Notes: generated by a model not told the origin, from the letters alone. 64,000 nucleotides of DNA from Parafrigoribacterium mesophilum (GCF_039652555.1 NZ_JBDJAF010000001.1:1178001-1242000), one strand, 5' to 3'; positions 34,132-43,002 are shown, counted from the stretch's first letter. Translations and numbers: made by a program.

Positions 34132-34485
34132 CTAGACGGTCGCCGGCATGAACATGTTCAGCGGTGGCGTGCGGTCGGCGAATTCGGTGTTCTCGGTGAT
34201 CCACTTCTGCATGCGCGGCTGAACCCAGAACGCATAGATGCCGACGGTGATCACGGTGAGCAGGAGCCATTTGATCCAGTGCCCGAACAGCCCGACGGCT
34301 GAACCGGTGAAGACGAGGCGCTGCCCGTCGATCGCGGTGTGTTTGCACCGCCACCGTTGCATGAGCACGAGCGCGAACGGGTAGCAGATGCCCAGCGTGC
34401 ATACGGTCACGATAAACCCGAGAATCGCCGTGCCGACGTAGGTTCCGGCTCCGCCGTCGAACGTGAATCGGGTCTGTTTGGCCAT
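34132..34485 (-). CDS. DUF898-family membrane protein
   Basis: A 117-residue protein with two or three membrane helices (about residues 15-43, 62-86) and the DUF898 (YjgN) pattern FTFDGGAGTYVGTAILGF, LGICYPFAL, HWIKWLLLTVITVGIYAFWV. Function unknown. It is a short stand-alone version of a domain that is duplicated in larger proteins. Confidence 0.78.
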   Translation of the reverse strand: MAKQTRFTFDGGAGTYVGTAILGFIVTVCTLGICYPFALVLMQRWRCKHTAIDGQRLVFTGSAVGLFGHWIKWLLLTVITVGIYAFWVQPRMQKWITENTEFADRTPPLNMFMPATV

Positions 34486-34544
34486 ACCTCAGGTTTATCG
34501 CCGGCCTGGGCCTGCGATAAGTCCCAGACCGGGGGTAGAACCCG

Positions 34545-36059
34545 TTAGCGCGCTGCTGCGCCCCAGTTTTGTGACTGCCCTGCAGGGTTGCGATGTTGGG
34601 GCACGTTCCACGGGTTGTCGTCGCGCAGCGGCTCAGGCAGCAGCTCCTGCGGGGCACCCTGGTAGGCGACCGGGCGCAGGAACCGGCTGATCGCGGCGGT
34701 CCCGACCGAGGTGCCGGAGTCGTTCGTGGTCGCCGGCCACGGGCCGCCGTGCTGCATGGCCGGAGTCACCGCGACGCCGGTCGGCCAGCCGCCAAACAGC
34801 ACCCGGCCGGCGTGCTGCGCAATCCACGGCACCAGCGCCCGCAGGGTCGGCGTCTGCTCCCCGGATGCCGCGTGCACGGTGCCGGTGAGGTTGCCCTGGA
34901 ACAGGTCGTCGGCCACCTTGGCGAGGTCGGCATCCGTGTCGTATTCGACGAGGATCGACAGCGGCCCGAACGCCTCGTCCAGCAGCGTGTCCCGGTGCTG
35001 CTGGAGGGTCGCCACCGGCACGCTGACGATCGTCGGCGTCGCCCAGCCCTGACCGTCGTCGTCGATCCGCAGCGAGCCCTCCGCGATGACCGTGACGCCG
35101 GGCGTGGCGAGGATAGCGTCCCGGCGCACCTGGTAGCCGGCGGCGATGCCCGGGTTCAGCAGCCGGTGCTCGTCGACCACGGTGACCAGTTGGGCGACCC
35201 GGGCTGCCAGCGGATGCACGGTGTCGGAGCTCACGGCCGGCACGAACAGGAAGCCCGGCTTGGTGCACAGTTGCCCGGCGGATCCGGCGACGCTGGTGAC
35301 ATACCCGTCGGCGATCCCGTCCGTGTTCTGGGCCAGCGCGGCCGGAGTGACGAAGGTAGGGTTCACACTGCCCAACTCGCCGTAGAACGGGATCGGGGTG
35401 GGCCGGGCGGCGGCGATGTCGGCCAGCAACCGGCCGGCGCGGATCGACCCGGTGAAGCTGCCCGCAGCAATCCGACGGTCCTTCAGCATCGCGACCCCGG
35501 CCTGCTGCCCGGCAATCAACTGGAACGTGCCATCCGGAGCACCCGCAGCGGTCAACGCCGCGATCACGATGGCGGCCGTCTGCTCGGAGAGCTTCGGATG
35601 CCCGGAGTGCGCCTTGAGGACCACCGGGCAGCCGGCGGCCAGCGCCGACGCGGTGTCCCCGCCGGCGACGGAGAAGGCGAACGGGAAGTTGCTGGCTGCG
35701 AAATTGAGCACAGGCCCGATCGGGATCCGGTAACGGCGAACATCCGGACGCACCCCGAGGGCGAACTGCGGGTCGGCGTCGTCGATGCGCACATCGAGAT
35801 ACCCGCCGTCGAGCACGACATCGGCGAACAACCGCAACTGCACGGCCGTGCGCTTCAACTCACCACGCAGCCGGGCCTCGGCCAAACCGGTTTCCGCCAT
35901 CGCGGTGGCCACCAGATCGTCGGCGGAAACCTCCAACGCGTCCGCGACCGCCACCAGGGCCGCGGCACGGCCCTTCGGCGCGGTCGCCGCCCACAACGGC
36001 GCCGCCACCGCAGCACGCGCCGCGATCGACTCGAGTTCAACCGCTGTAGTGTCAGTCAT
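34545..36059 (-). CDS. alpha-ketoglutaric semialdehyde dehydrogenase
   Basis: A 504-residue NADP-type aldehyde dehydrogenase. The conserved Asn region is NFAASNFPFAFSVAGGD (about residue 140), the catalytic Cys is in GQLCTKPGFLFV (about 265), and FGPLSILVEYDTDADL lies near the C-terminus. This subgroup oxidises alpha-ketoglutarate semialdehyde to alpha-ketoglutarate, the last step of hydroxyproline breakdown. The neighbouring epimerase, deaminase and dehydrogenase support that role. A repeat cluster separates it from the rest of the operon. Confidence 0.9.
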   Translation of the reverse strand: MTDTTAVELESIAARAAVAAPLWAATAPKGRAAALVAVADALEVSADDLVATAMAETGLAEARLRGELKRTAVQLRLFADVVLDGGYLDVRIDDADPQFALGVRPDVRRYRIPIGPVLNFAASNFPFAFSVAGGDTASALAAGCPVVLKAHSGHPKLSEQTAAIVIAALTAAGAPDGTFQLIAGQQAGVAMLKDRRIAAGSFTGSIRAGRLLADIAAARPTPIPFYGELGSVNPTFVTPAALAQNTDGIADGYVTSVAGSAGQLCTKPGFLFVPAVSSDTVHPLAARVAQLVTVVDEHRLLNPGIAAGYQVRRDAILATPGVTVIAEGSLRIDDDGQGWATPTIVSVPVATLQQHRDTLLDEAFGPLSILVEYDTDADLAKVADDLFQGNLTGTVHAASGEQTPTLRALVPWIAQHAGRVLFGGWPTGVAVTPAMQHGGPWPATTNDSGTSVGTAAISRFLRPVAYQGAPQELLPEPLRDDNPWNVPQHRNPAGQSQNWGAAAR

Positions 36060-36096
36060 GGATGCTCCTTCGGTGGTTCAAGTATTACCGGGAATG

Positions 36097-36320
36097 CCCT
36101 TCGAGACGGTCGCAGAGCGACCTCCTCAGGGAACGCACACAACGCCCCTTCGAGACGGTCGCAGAGCGACCTCCTCAGGGAACGCACACAACGCCCCTTC
36201 GAGACGGTCGCAGAGCGACCTCCTCAGGGAACGCACGCCGGTCCCTGAGGAGCGAGCCGCCAGGCGAGCGTCTCGAAGGCCGGTCCCTGAGGAGCGAGCC
36301 GCCAGGCGAGCGTCTCGAAG
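36097..36320. repeat. cluster of TTCGAGACGGTCGC / CTCAGGGA repeats, two orientations
   Basis: Three direct units at a 49-base period (starts 36097, 36146, 36195) share CCTTCGAGACGGTCGCAGAG and CGACCTCCTCAGGGAACG. Two units in reverse orientation (36240-36278 and 36282-36320) read GGTCCCTGAGGAGCGAGCCG and CCAGGCGAGCGTCTCGAAG. The reverse complement of the latter matches the mshD internal repeat with two mismatches over 39 bases. No open gene covers this stretch. It separates two hydroxyproline genes of the same orientation. Confidence 0.88.
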
Positions 36321-36331
36321 GGGACACCGTG

Positions 36332-37333
36332 TCAAAACTGAAAACCGGTCGGGAACGGATCGCTCGGGTCGAGCAGGTACTGCCCGATCCCGGTCACCCA
36401 GGCCCGACCGGTGATTGTCGGGGTCACGGCCGGGATGCCGGCCACCGTGGTCTCGGCCAGGAGGCGACCGGTAAACCGGCTGCCGATGAACGACTCGTTG
36501 ACGAAGTCCTCGTTCAGGCCCAACTGCCTACGGGAGTACAACTCGGCCATCCGAGCGCAGGTTCCCGTGCCGCACGGCGACCGGTCGAACCAGCCGGGAT
36601 AGATGGCCATTGCGTGCCGCGAGTGCTGCGCGGTCGAGCCCGGGGCGATGAACTCGACGTGGTGGCAGTGGTCGATGCCGTCGATCTCGGGGTGGTGCGG
36701 CGGGTCGGTCCGGTTGATCGCATCCATGATGGCCAGGCCCGCGGCGAGGATCTCCTGCTGGTGGGCGCGGTCGTAATCCAAACCCACGGCATCCAGGTCC
36801 ACCAGGGCGTAGAAGTTCCCACCGAACGCCAGGCTGTACGGCACGGTGCCGTAACCGGGCACCTCCACGGAATCGTCGAGGCGCACGGTGAAGGATGGCA
36901 CGTTCTCGATGGTCACCGAGTCGGCGTGGCCGCCCGAGACCGCGACACGGCAGACCACCAAGCCCGCTGGGGTGTCCAGCCGGATCGTGGTCACCGGCTC
37001 GGTCACCGGCACCATGCCGGTCTCCACCAGCACCGTGGCCACGCCGATGGTGCCGTGCCCGCACATGGGCAGGCATCCGGACACTTCGATGTAGACGACG
37101 CCCCAGTCGGCATCCGGCCGGGTCGGGGCCTGTAGGATCGCGCCGCTCATCGCCGCGTGGCCGCGCGGCTCGTTCATCAGCAGCAGCCGGATGTCATCCA
37201 GGTGCTCCATGAAAAAGAGCCGCTTCTCGTTCATCGTGTTGCCGGGGATCACGCCGACACCGCCGGTGATCACCCGCGTGGGCATCCCCTCGGTGTGGGA
37301 ATCCACCGCGGTGAACATCCGTGTGGAGCGCAT
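36332..37333 (-). CDS. 4-hydroxyproline 2-epimerase (proline racemase family)
   Basis: A 333-residue cofactor-independent epimerase interconverting trans-4-hydroxy-L-proline and cis-4-hydroxy-D-proline. Both catalytic cysteines are present: GCLPMCGHGTIGVA (about residue 91) and DRSPCGTGTCARMAEL (about 255). HTEGMPTRVI at the N-terminus is typical. It is followed by the dehydrogenase genes for the D-isomer, which settles the direction of use. Confidence 0.92.
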   Translation of the reverse strand: MRSTRMFTAVDSHTEGMPTRVITGGVGVIPGNTMNEKRLFFMEHLDDIRLLLMNEPRGHAAMSGAILQAPTRPDADWGVVYIEVSGCLPMCGHGTIGVATVLVETGMVPVTEPVTTIRLDTPAGLVVCRVAVSGGHADSVTIENVPSFTVRLDDSVEVPGYGTVPYSLAFGGNFYALVDLDAVGLDYDRAHQQEILAAGLAIMDAINRTDPPHHPEIDGIDHCHHVEFIAPGSTAQHSRHAMAIYPGWFDRSPCGTGTCARMAELYSRRQLGLNEDFVNESFIGSRFTGRLLAETTVAGIPAVTPTITGRAWVTGIGQYLLDPSDPFPTGFQF

Positions 37334-37387
37334 GGCGCAATCCTTTCACGTTGCGTGAGGTCGAACCTGGACCGGTGGTCGGCTCGA

Positions 37388-38305
37388 TCAGCGGGATGCG
37401 AGGTAGTCCAACGCCTTCTTCGTTTCGGCGCGCACGCGCGCCTCGTTCTCGGGGCTCAGCGGTCCGCGCGGCGGGCGGGTCGGGCCGCCGTAGCTGCCGC
37501 CCGCGATGTCAATGGAGAGCTTGATGGCCTGCACGAACTCGACCTTGGAGTCCCAGCGGAACACGGTCACCAGGTTGGTGTACAACTCGCGGGCGTCGTC
37601 GATCTTGCCCGCCTTGACGAGGTTGTAAATCTCCACCGACTCCTTCGGGAAGGCGTTCGGGTAGCCGGCGAACCAGCCGTCCGCTCCGGCGACGAGCGAC
37701 TCGAACAGCAGGTCGTCGGCGCCGGCGATCACGTCGATGTCGCAGAGTTCCTTGATCTCCAGCACGCGGCGGATGTCCCCCGAGAACTCCTTCACGGCCA
37801 CCACGCCGGGGATCTTGGCCAGCTTGGCGATCAGCGGTGGCGTGAGGTCCACCTTGGTGTCCTGCGGGTTGTTGTACAGCATCACCGGCAGTCCGACCTC
37901 CGCGACGCGCGTGTAGTGCTCAATGATTTCGGACTCGTTCGCGTGGTACACGATCGGAGGCAGGCACAGCACACCGTCGGCGCCGTCTTCCTTCGCGTAT
38001 TGCGCCCACTGAGCGGCCTGGTGCCAGCCGACGCCGTGCACGCCGGCGACAACCAGGCCCCGTCCTCCCACCGCCTTCACGGCGACCTGGATGACCTTGC
38101 GCCGCTCCTCCTCGGTGAGCGAGGAGTACTCGCCCAGCGATCCGTTCGGGCCGACGCCGCGGCATCCGTTGGTGATCAGCCAGTCGCAGTGCGCCGCGAA
38201 TTTGTCGTAGTCGACGGCGAGGCCTGCGGGGGCGGATGCGTCCGGTTTGAAGGCCAGTGCGGTGGCGACGACGACGCCGCCGAGGTCGAATTTCTGGTCA
38301 GTCAT
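37388..38305 (-). CDS. pyrroline-4-hydroxy-2-carboxylate deaminase (DHDPS/NAL family)
   Basis: A 305-residue Schiff-base TIM barrel. The catalytic Lys is in GVVAVKEFSGDIRRV (about residue 166) and the Tyr is in LPVMLYNNPQDTKVDL (about 138). GPNGSLGEYSSLTEEE replaces the GTTGE loop of dihydrodipicolinate synthase. In hydroxyproline pathways this family deaminates and dehydrates delta1-pyrroline-4-hydroxy-2-carboxylate to alpha-ketoglutarate semialdehyde. ATG at 38305 follows AAAGGA and overlaps the preceding gene by eight bases. Confidence 0.9.
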   Translation of the reverse strand: MTDQKFDLGGVVVATALAFKPDASAPAGLAVDYDKFAAHCDWLITNGCRGVGPNGSLGEYSSLTEEERRKVIQVAVKAVGGRGLVVAGVHGVGWHQAAQWAQYAKEDGADGVLCLPPIVYHANESEIIEHYTRVAEVGLPVMLYNNPQDTKVDLTPPLIAKLAKIPGVVAVKEFSGDIRRVLEIKELCDIDVIAGADDLLFESLVAGADGWFAGYPNAFPKESVEIYNLVKAGKIDDARELYTNLVTVFRWDSKVEFVQAIKLSIDIAGGSYGGPTRPPRGPLSPENEARVRAETKKALDYLASR

Positions 38306-39803
38306 GGGTGGTCCTTTCGTGGGTGGAACGTGTCTGGTCGGTGGTCTGCTGCTGGGGGGTCTGCTGGTCGGGGGTCTGCCGGTCGGTGCTGTGGGCGAGG
38401 CTCGCGAGTTCTCCGATGCGCAGCGGGGCGGCGATGGGCCGGCGGTCGCTGAGGGTGCCGTCGGTGAGCGCGCCGCCGGGGGCGGATGCGGCGAGGAGCT
38501 CCTCGACGCTGCGGCCGCAGATACGTCCCTGGCATATTCCCAATCCGGCACGTGTTGCGAGTTTGAGTGTGCGCAGGGACTGGGAGCCGGTGCCCGTAGC
38601 GCTGCGGCAGAGGCTGCCGTATCCCACTTCTTCGCAGCGGCAGACGATGGTGTCGTCGGTGAGCCAGTCCCGCCATCCGGCGCGGATGCCGTGGGCCGCC
38701 TCGATCCGGGCGGCAAAGCCTTGGAAGACGCGGCGGCGGCGCATGGTCGCACGGCGCTCCGGATCGGAAGCTCGTCCGCCGGCGGCGGCGTGGCCGGCGA
38801 TCTGCCCTTCGGCCAGTGCCAGGTCGACGCCGCCGATGCCGGTGATCTCCCCCGCCGCATATACGCCGGCGATGCTCGTGAGCTGACTCGCGTCGACGCG
38901 GACGAAGCGGTCGGCGGTGAGGTCGCATCCGGCGGCGATCGCGAGCTCCAGCCGCGGGGTGAAGCCGTGGCTGACGCAGACCGCGTCCACCGCGATGGCG
39001 CGCTCGGTTCCCGGGATGGGCGACCAGGAGGCGGTGAGTGCGGCGACGGTGACCGATTCGACCCGATCGGTGCCGTGCGCGGCGATCACGGCGCGGCCGG
39101 GCCGGTACGGGATGCGGTGGCGCAGCTGCCCGGCAGCGTAGCCGGCGAGTTCGACCGCCTTAGCCGCAGCGGGGATCAACCGCCACGGTTTCGGCAGCCA
39201 GCCGCGCAGCAGTGCGGCGGCGCTGTTGGCCTCGAAGACGCCGAGAACGTGCGCGCCCACGCCGGCCAGCGACGCGGCGACCGGCAGCAGGAAGGGACCG
39301 GCACCGGCGACCACGACGCGGCGGCCCACCGCGATGCGCTCCCCCTTGGCAAGCGCCTGCGCCGCTCCGCCGGTGAACACGCCGGGCAGGTCCCAGCCGG
39401 GAAACGGCAGGGTGCGGTCGTGGGCGCCGGTGGCCAGGACAACGGCGTCCGGGACGAAGTTCAGGTTCTCCCGGCCGGCACCGTCCGGCGAGCCGACCAC
39501 GACGTGCACGGTCACCGCCGCGCCGCCGTCGGCAACTTCCCGCGGTTCGATCGCCCAGACCTGCGCACGGCGGATGATGCGGCATCCGGCATCGGCGACG
39601 AGGACGTCCCGCAGCGTGGTGAAGGTGTCCCAGCCGTGGTGCAGCAGGTGTTCCCGGGCGGCGGGTCGGGACATTGGCAGGTGCCGCCAGAACTGGCCGC
39701 CGAGCTGGTCGGACGAGTCGAGAATGGTGACGCTCACGCCGCGACGGCGGGCCGCGGCCGCGGCGGCGAGACCGGCCGGTCCGGCACCGATCACGAGGAT
39801 CAT
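38298..39803 (-). CDS. D-hydroxyproline dehydrogenase, alpha subunit (HcnB-like)
   Basis: A 501-residue flavoprotein. The FAD motif VIGAGPAGLAAAAAARRRG is at the N-terminus, a second nucleotide motif VVAGAGPFLLPVAASLA lies near residue 170, and VYAAGEITG precedes a BFD-like [2Fe-2S] region with CRCEEVGYGS and CQGRICGRS (about 390-430). It matches the NAD-independent opine/hydroxyproline dehydrogenase large subunit. The C-terminal 40 residues are a Thr/Gln/Asp-rich tail (TDRQTPDQQTPQQQT) encoded by imperfect repeats. Its ATG overlaps the gamma subunit stop. Confidence 0.9.
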   Translation of the reverse strand: MILVIGAGPAGLAAAAAARRRGVSVTILDSSDQLGGQFWRHLPMSRPAAREHLLHHGWDTFTTLRDVLVADAGCRIIRRAQVWAIEPREVADGGAAVTVHVVVGSPDGAGRENLNFVPDAVVLATGAHDRTLPFPGWDLPGVFTGGAAQALAKGERIAVGRRVVVAGAGPFLLPVAASLAGVGAHVLGVFEANSAAALLRGWLPKPWRLIPAAAKAVELAGYAAGQLRHRIPYRPGRAVIAAHGTDRVESVTVAALTASWSPIPGTERAIAVDAVCVSHGFTPRLELAIAAGCDLTADRFVRVDASQLTSIAGVYAAGEITGIGGVDLALAEGQIAGHAAAGGRASDPERRATMRRRRVFQGFAARIEAAHGIRAGWRDWLTDDTIVCRCEEVGYGSLCRSATGTGSQSLRTLKLATRAGLGICQGRICGRSVEELLAASAPGGALTDGTLSDRRPIAAPLRIGELASLAHSTDRQTPDQQTPQQQTTDQTRSTHERTTHD

Positions 39804-40132
39804 GGCCGCGACTCCGCAGGAATCGGCAGCGGGTCATGCTGGGTCACCACGACATCGCCATCGACCGCACGACGTTGGCAGGCGCGCACGTCGCGCAGCC
39901 CGTTGACCTCGACGAGGCAGTCGTAGCAGACGCCGATGCCGCAGAAGACGCCGCGGGGCCGGTCGCCGTGCGAGGTGCGGCGCAATCCGAGCGCGCCGGC
40001 GGCGAGGATGACCCCGGCCAGGCTCTGCCCGACGAGGCCGGTGACCGCGACGCCGTCGACGGTTATGGTCAGCGGCGCCGGTTCGGCAGGCTGGATCGGG
40101 TCGTCACGCCACGGCAGCAGCCGGGGCGCCAT
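39800..40132 (-). CDS. D-hydroxyproline dehydrogenase, [2Fe-2S] gamma subunit (HcnA-like)
   Basis: A 110-residue ferredoxin-like subunit. GVFCGIGVCYDCLVEVNG (about residues 61-78) supplies three cysteines and RACQR (about 85) the fourth for a plant-type [2Fe-2S] cluster. LTITVDGVAVTGLVGQSLAGVIL is the family N-terminal part. Start ATG 40132 overlaps the beta-subunit stop by one base and its stop overlaps the alpha start by four, so the three subunits are co-translated. Confidence 0.9.
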   Translation of the reverse strand: MAPRLLPWRDDPIQPAEPAPLTITVDGVAVTGLVGQSLAGVILAAGALGLRRTSHGDRPRGVFCGIGVCYDCLVEVNGLRDVRACQRRAVDGDVVVTQHDPLPIPAESRP

Positions 40133-41316
40133 CAGGCAGCCTCGACCAGGAACGGCGCGAGGGAGGCGCGGGCGGGTGAGAACGGTGTGGCGTCGATCCG
40201 GGGCGCCGTGCCGAGCATCAGGTCGCGGATCAGCTCGGCGGTGGCCAGGCTCAGTCCGATTCCGGCGCCTTCGTGTCCGGTGGCGAGCCAGAGGCCGGGC
40301 ATCCGCGGGTCGGCGCCGATCGCGGGGAGGTGGTCGGGCATGAACGGTCGGAAGCCGCCGTAGCTGCGCATCACCGAGGCTTCGGCCAGGAACGGGAACA
40401 GCCGGATGGCCTTGGCCGCGACCTCGGCCAGCACGTCGACCCGCAGCCGGGTCTGAAAGCCGAGCTGTTGCCGCGAGGACCCGATCAAGACGGTGCCGGA
40501 GGCCGTGGATTCGACGACGCTGGAGGTTTGCAGCGCGTCGTCGTTGGACTCGACAGCGCCGACGTAGTCGGCGTCGTACACCTTGTGGAACACTCGGTGG
40601 CGCATCCGCGTGGTGACCAACAGCTCCCCGCGCCGCGGTCGCACGGGCAACGGCAGGCCGAGCAGGGCGGCAACCTCCCCTGACCACGGTCCGGCGGCGA
40701 TGAGCACCCGGTGAGCGCGCAGCTCGCCGATCGGAGTCACGACGCCGGCCAATGCACCGTTGCGATCGCGTATGGCGGCGATGACCGGGGTGTTCTCGAG
40801 CACGGTCGCGCCATGACGCCGGGCGGAAGCGATCAGTGCCATGGCGGCGATCGTCGGCTGCACCTGGGCGTCCTGCGGGTAGTGCACGGCAACCCGCGTC
40901 TCGGGCGACAGGTCCGGCTCGAGCCCCAGAGTCTGGATCGAGTCGAGCACGCGCGCATCGACCCCAGCACCCCGCTGTGCGGCCGCGAACGCCAGAAGTG
41001 CGGCCGCTCCCGCGTCGGTGGTGGCGACGACCAGGCCGCCTTTCGCGTCGAACTCGACAGACGGGACGTCCTCCCCGAGTTGTTCGGCCAGTTCGCTCGC
41101 CGCGCCGCGCCAGAGCATCGTGGCGTATTGAGCGAGCATCAGTTCGTCGCCGGGACCCTTGTCGGAGACCAGCAGGTTGCCCTCGCACGCCGAGGACGTG
41201 CCGCTGGCGACGGTCCCCCGATCGACCACGGTGACGTCCATCCCGGATGCGGCCAGCGCGCGGGCGCACGCCGCGCCGATGATGCCGGCGCCGATGATGA
41301 TCGCATCGCTGGTCAT
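40132..41316 (-). CDS. D-hydroxyproline dehydrogenase, beta subunit (HcnC-like, DAO family)
   Basis: A 394-residue FAD-dependent D-amino-acid oxidase-type subunit. The dinucleotide motif is IIIGAGIIGAACARALAASG at residues 6-25, SACEGNLLVSDKG follows near 42, and WLATGHEGAGIGLSLATAEL lies near 345. It probably oxidises cis-4-hydroxy-D-proline to pyrroline-4-hydroxy-2-carboxylate, passing electrons through the iron-sulfur partners. It is the first gene of the catabolic operon; the upstream gap holds a likely GntR site. Confidence 0.9.
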   Translation of the reverse strand: MTSDAIIIGAGIIGAACARALAASGMDVTVVDRGTVASGTSSACEGNLLVSDKGPGDELMLAQYATMLWRGAASELAEQLGEDVPSVEFDAKGGLVVATTDAGAAALLAFAAAQRGAGVDARVLDSIQTLGLEPDLSPETRVAVHYPQDAQVQPTIAAMALIASARRHGATVLENTPVIAAIRDRNGALAGVVTPIGELRAHRVLIAAGPWSGEVAALLGLPLPVRPRRGELLVTTRMRHRVFHKVYDADYVGAVESNDDALQTSSVVESTASGTVLIGSSRQQLGFQTRLRVDVLAEVAAKAIRLFPFLAEASVMRSYGGFRPFMPDHLPAIGADPRMPGLWLATGHEGAGIGLSLATAELIRDLMLGTAPRIDATPFSPARASLAPFLVEAA

Positions 41317-41335
41317 CCGTCACCGCCCTAGATCA

Positions 41336-41356
41336 ATACTATGTTACATACTATAG
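41336..41356. promoter_or_regulatory. candidate GntR operator upstream of the hydroxyproline operon
   Basis: ATACTATGTTACATACTATAG contains the palindrome TATGTTACATA (TATG-N3-CATA) and a direct repeat of ATACTAT. The identical half-site arrangement occurs in the gntR/racemase promoter at 47088-47098. It lies 20 bases upstream of the beta-subunit ATG. Confidence 0.5.
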
Positions 41357-41392
41357 CGAGCTCGGGGCATCTCCCCGCGTCGCGTCTGTCGG

Positions 41393-41460
41393 CAATTGTT
41401 GCCGTTCCGGTCAACTGTTCCCGGCGCAACGGGAACAGTCAGCCGGAACGGGAACATTTG
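41393..41460. repeat. intergenic copy of the 58-base palindromic repeat
   Basis: The core palindrome spans 41398-41455: outer arms GTTGCCGTTCCGG and CCGGAACGGGAAC, inner arms ACTGTTCCCG and CGGGAACAGT (perfect), loop GCGCAA. Symmetry extends to CAATT/ATTTG on the flanks (41393-41460). It lies between livF and the hydroxyproline dehydrogenase operon, and could fold as a strong hairpin in either transcript. Confidence 0.85.
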
Positions 41461-41485
41461 TGGCGCACCGGTTCGAGCACCGCGG

Positions 41486-42196
41486 TCAGGCACCCAGGTA
41501 CGCGTCGATGATGCGCGGATCGGCGATGAGATCGGCGGCGTTGCCCTCGATCGTCGTCACGCCGTTGTCGATCACGTAGGCCCGGTCGGTCACCTTCAGC
41601 GCCGCCCGCGCGTTTTGCTCGACCAGCAGCACGGTGGTGCCCTGGTCGCGGATGGCGCTGATCACCTGCATCACCTGCGCGACGATGAGCGGCGCCAGGC
41701 CCATCGACGGTTCGTCGAGCATGAGCATCTTCGGCCCGGCGACGAGGCCTCGGCCGATGGCGAGCATCTGCTGCTCGCCGCCGGAGAGGGTGCCGCCCTG
41801 CTGAGTGCGCCGCTCGGCCAGCAGCGGCAGCAGCTCGTAGACGTGCTCGATGCGTTCGGCCGCGACCCCGCGGTCCTTGACCAGGTATCCGCCAAGCTGC
41901 AGGTTTTCCAGAACGCTCAGGGTGCTGAAGATCCGCCGACCCTCCGGCACGTGGATGAGCCCGGAGCCGACGACCTCCCACGGGTGCGCCTTGGTGATGT
42001 CCTTGCCGTTGAACGCGACAGTGCCGGAGTGCGCCTTGACCAGCGCGGATGCTGTGGACAGCGTCGTGGTCTTGCCGGCGCCGTTGTTGCCGAGCAGGGC
42101 GACGATCTCCCCCTCCTCGACCCGGAGGTTGATGCCGCGCAGCGCCTGGATCTTCCCATAGAACACTTCGACGTTGTCGAATTCGAGCATGGCCAT
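41486..42196 (-). CDS. livF: LIV-type ABC transporter ATPase LivF
   Basis: A 236-residue ATPase. Walker A is LLGNNGAGKTTTLST (about residue 36), the signature is LSGGEQQMLAIGRGL, and Walker B is MLMLDEPSMGLAP. It is the second of two ATPases of a branched-chain-amino-acid-type importer. Its ATG overlaps the livG stop by one base. From the surrounding genes I infer that hydroxyproline or a proline derivative is imported. Confidence 0.92.
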   Translation of the reverse strand: MAMLEFDNVEVFYGKIQALRGINLRVEEGEIVALLGNNGAGKTTTLSTASALVKAHSGTVAFNGKDITKAHPWEVVGSGLIHVPEGRRIFSTLSVLENLQLGGYLVKDRGVAAERIEHVYELLPLLAERRTQQGGTLSGGEQQMLAIGRGLVAGPKMLMLDEPSMGLAPLIVAQVMQVISAIRDQGTTVLLVEQNARAALKVTDRAYVIDNGVTTIEGNAADLIADPRIIDAYLGA

Positions 42197-43002
42197 CAGC
42201 TCACCTCCTCTTCCTTGCCGAGGTAGGCCTCGATCACGGCGGGGTTGGCCTTCACCTGCGCCGGGGTGCCTTCGGCGATCTCCTTGCCGAAGTTCATCAC
42301 CACGATCCGCTCGGACAGCTCCATGACCAGGCCCATGTCGTGTTCGATGAGCACCACCGCGGTGCCGAGGTCCCGGATGCGACGGCACAGCTGGAGCAGC
42401 CGGTTCTTCTCGGAGTGGTTGAGCCCCGCCGCCGGCTCGTCGAGCAGCAACAGGTCGGCCTTGCGCGCCAGGGCCCTGGACAGCTCGACGAGCTTCTGCT
42501 GCCCGTAGGAGAGGTTCCGCACCGGCACGCCCCGCGCCCCGGTATACCCGACGAAGTCGAGCCAGCGGTGCGCCTCGTCGGTGTAGTGGCGTTCGCTGCG
42601 CCGGAATCTCGGAGTGTGGAACATCGCGTCGAAGGCGTTCTGTCCACCGTAGAGGTGCATCCCGGCTCGCACGTTGTCGAGCACACTGAGGTCGGGGAAC
42701 AGGCGCAGGTTCTGGAACGTGCGGGTGACGCCGGCCGCGGCGATGGTCGCCGGTCGCTGGCCGGTGATCGCGGCGCCGTTCAGCAGCACCGAGCCGGAGG
42801 TGGGCTTGTAGAAACCGGTGATGCAGTTGAACGCGGAGGTCTTGCCTGCTCCGTTCGGACCGATCACCGCCACGATCTCCTGCCGGTTCACCGAGAAGCT
42901 GAGTCCGTCGACGGCCTTCACGCCGCCGAAGGCGATCTGCAGGTCTTTCACGGCGAGCACCGGGCTGGTGGTGGTCGCCGGGCTGGGCGCCTGGAGCGTC
43001 AT
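42196..43002 (-). CDS. livG: LIV-type ABC transporter ATPase LivG
   Basis: A 268-residue ATPase. Walker A is VIGPNGAGKTSAFNC (about residue 48), the signature LSYGQQKLVELSRAL, Walker B LLLLDEPAAGLNHSE, and the C-terminal VKANPAVIEAYLG is characteristic of LivG. ATG at 43002 overlaps the livM stop by four bases. Confidence 0.92.
   Translation of the reverse strand: MTLQAPSPATTTSPVLAVKDLQIAFGGVKAVDGLSFSVNRQEIVAVIGPNGAGKTSAFNCITGFYKPTSGSVLLNGAAITGQRPATIAAAGVTRTFQNLRLFPDLSVLDNVRAGMHLYGGQNAFDAMFHTPRFRRSERHYTDEAHRWLDFVGYTGARGVPVRNLSYGQQKLVELSRALARKADLLLLDEPAAGLNHSEKNRLLQLCRRIRDLGTAVVLIEHDMGLVMELSERIVVMNFGKEIAEGTPAQVKANPAVIEAYLGKEEEVS

Noticed and set aside
36097..36320. CRISPR or integron array
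   Set aside because: The intervals between units are identical rather than unique spacers, orientation changes mid-cluster, and there is no integrase or cas gene.
37388..38860. A 490-residue DHDPS-family protein with a long N-terminal extension
   Set aside because: The extension is an out-of-phase reading of the dehydrogenase alpha gene. ATG at 38305 has a ribosome binding site and gives the normal family length.
39800..41323. A 507-codon fused protein covering the beta and gamma hydroxyproline dehydrogenase subunits
   Set aside because: Most of the frame is an out-of-phase reading of the beta-subunit gene. Only the last 110 codons, from ATG at 40132, encode a real [2Fe-2S] protein.
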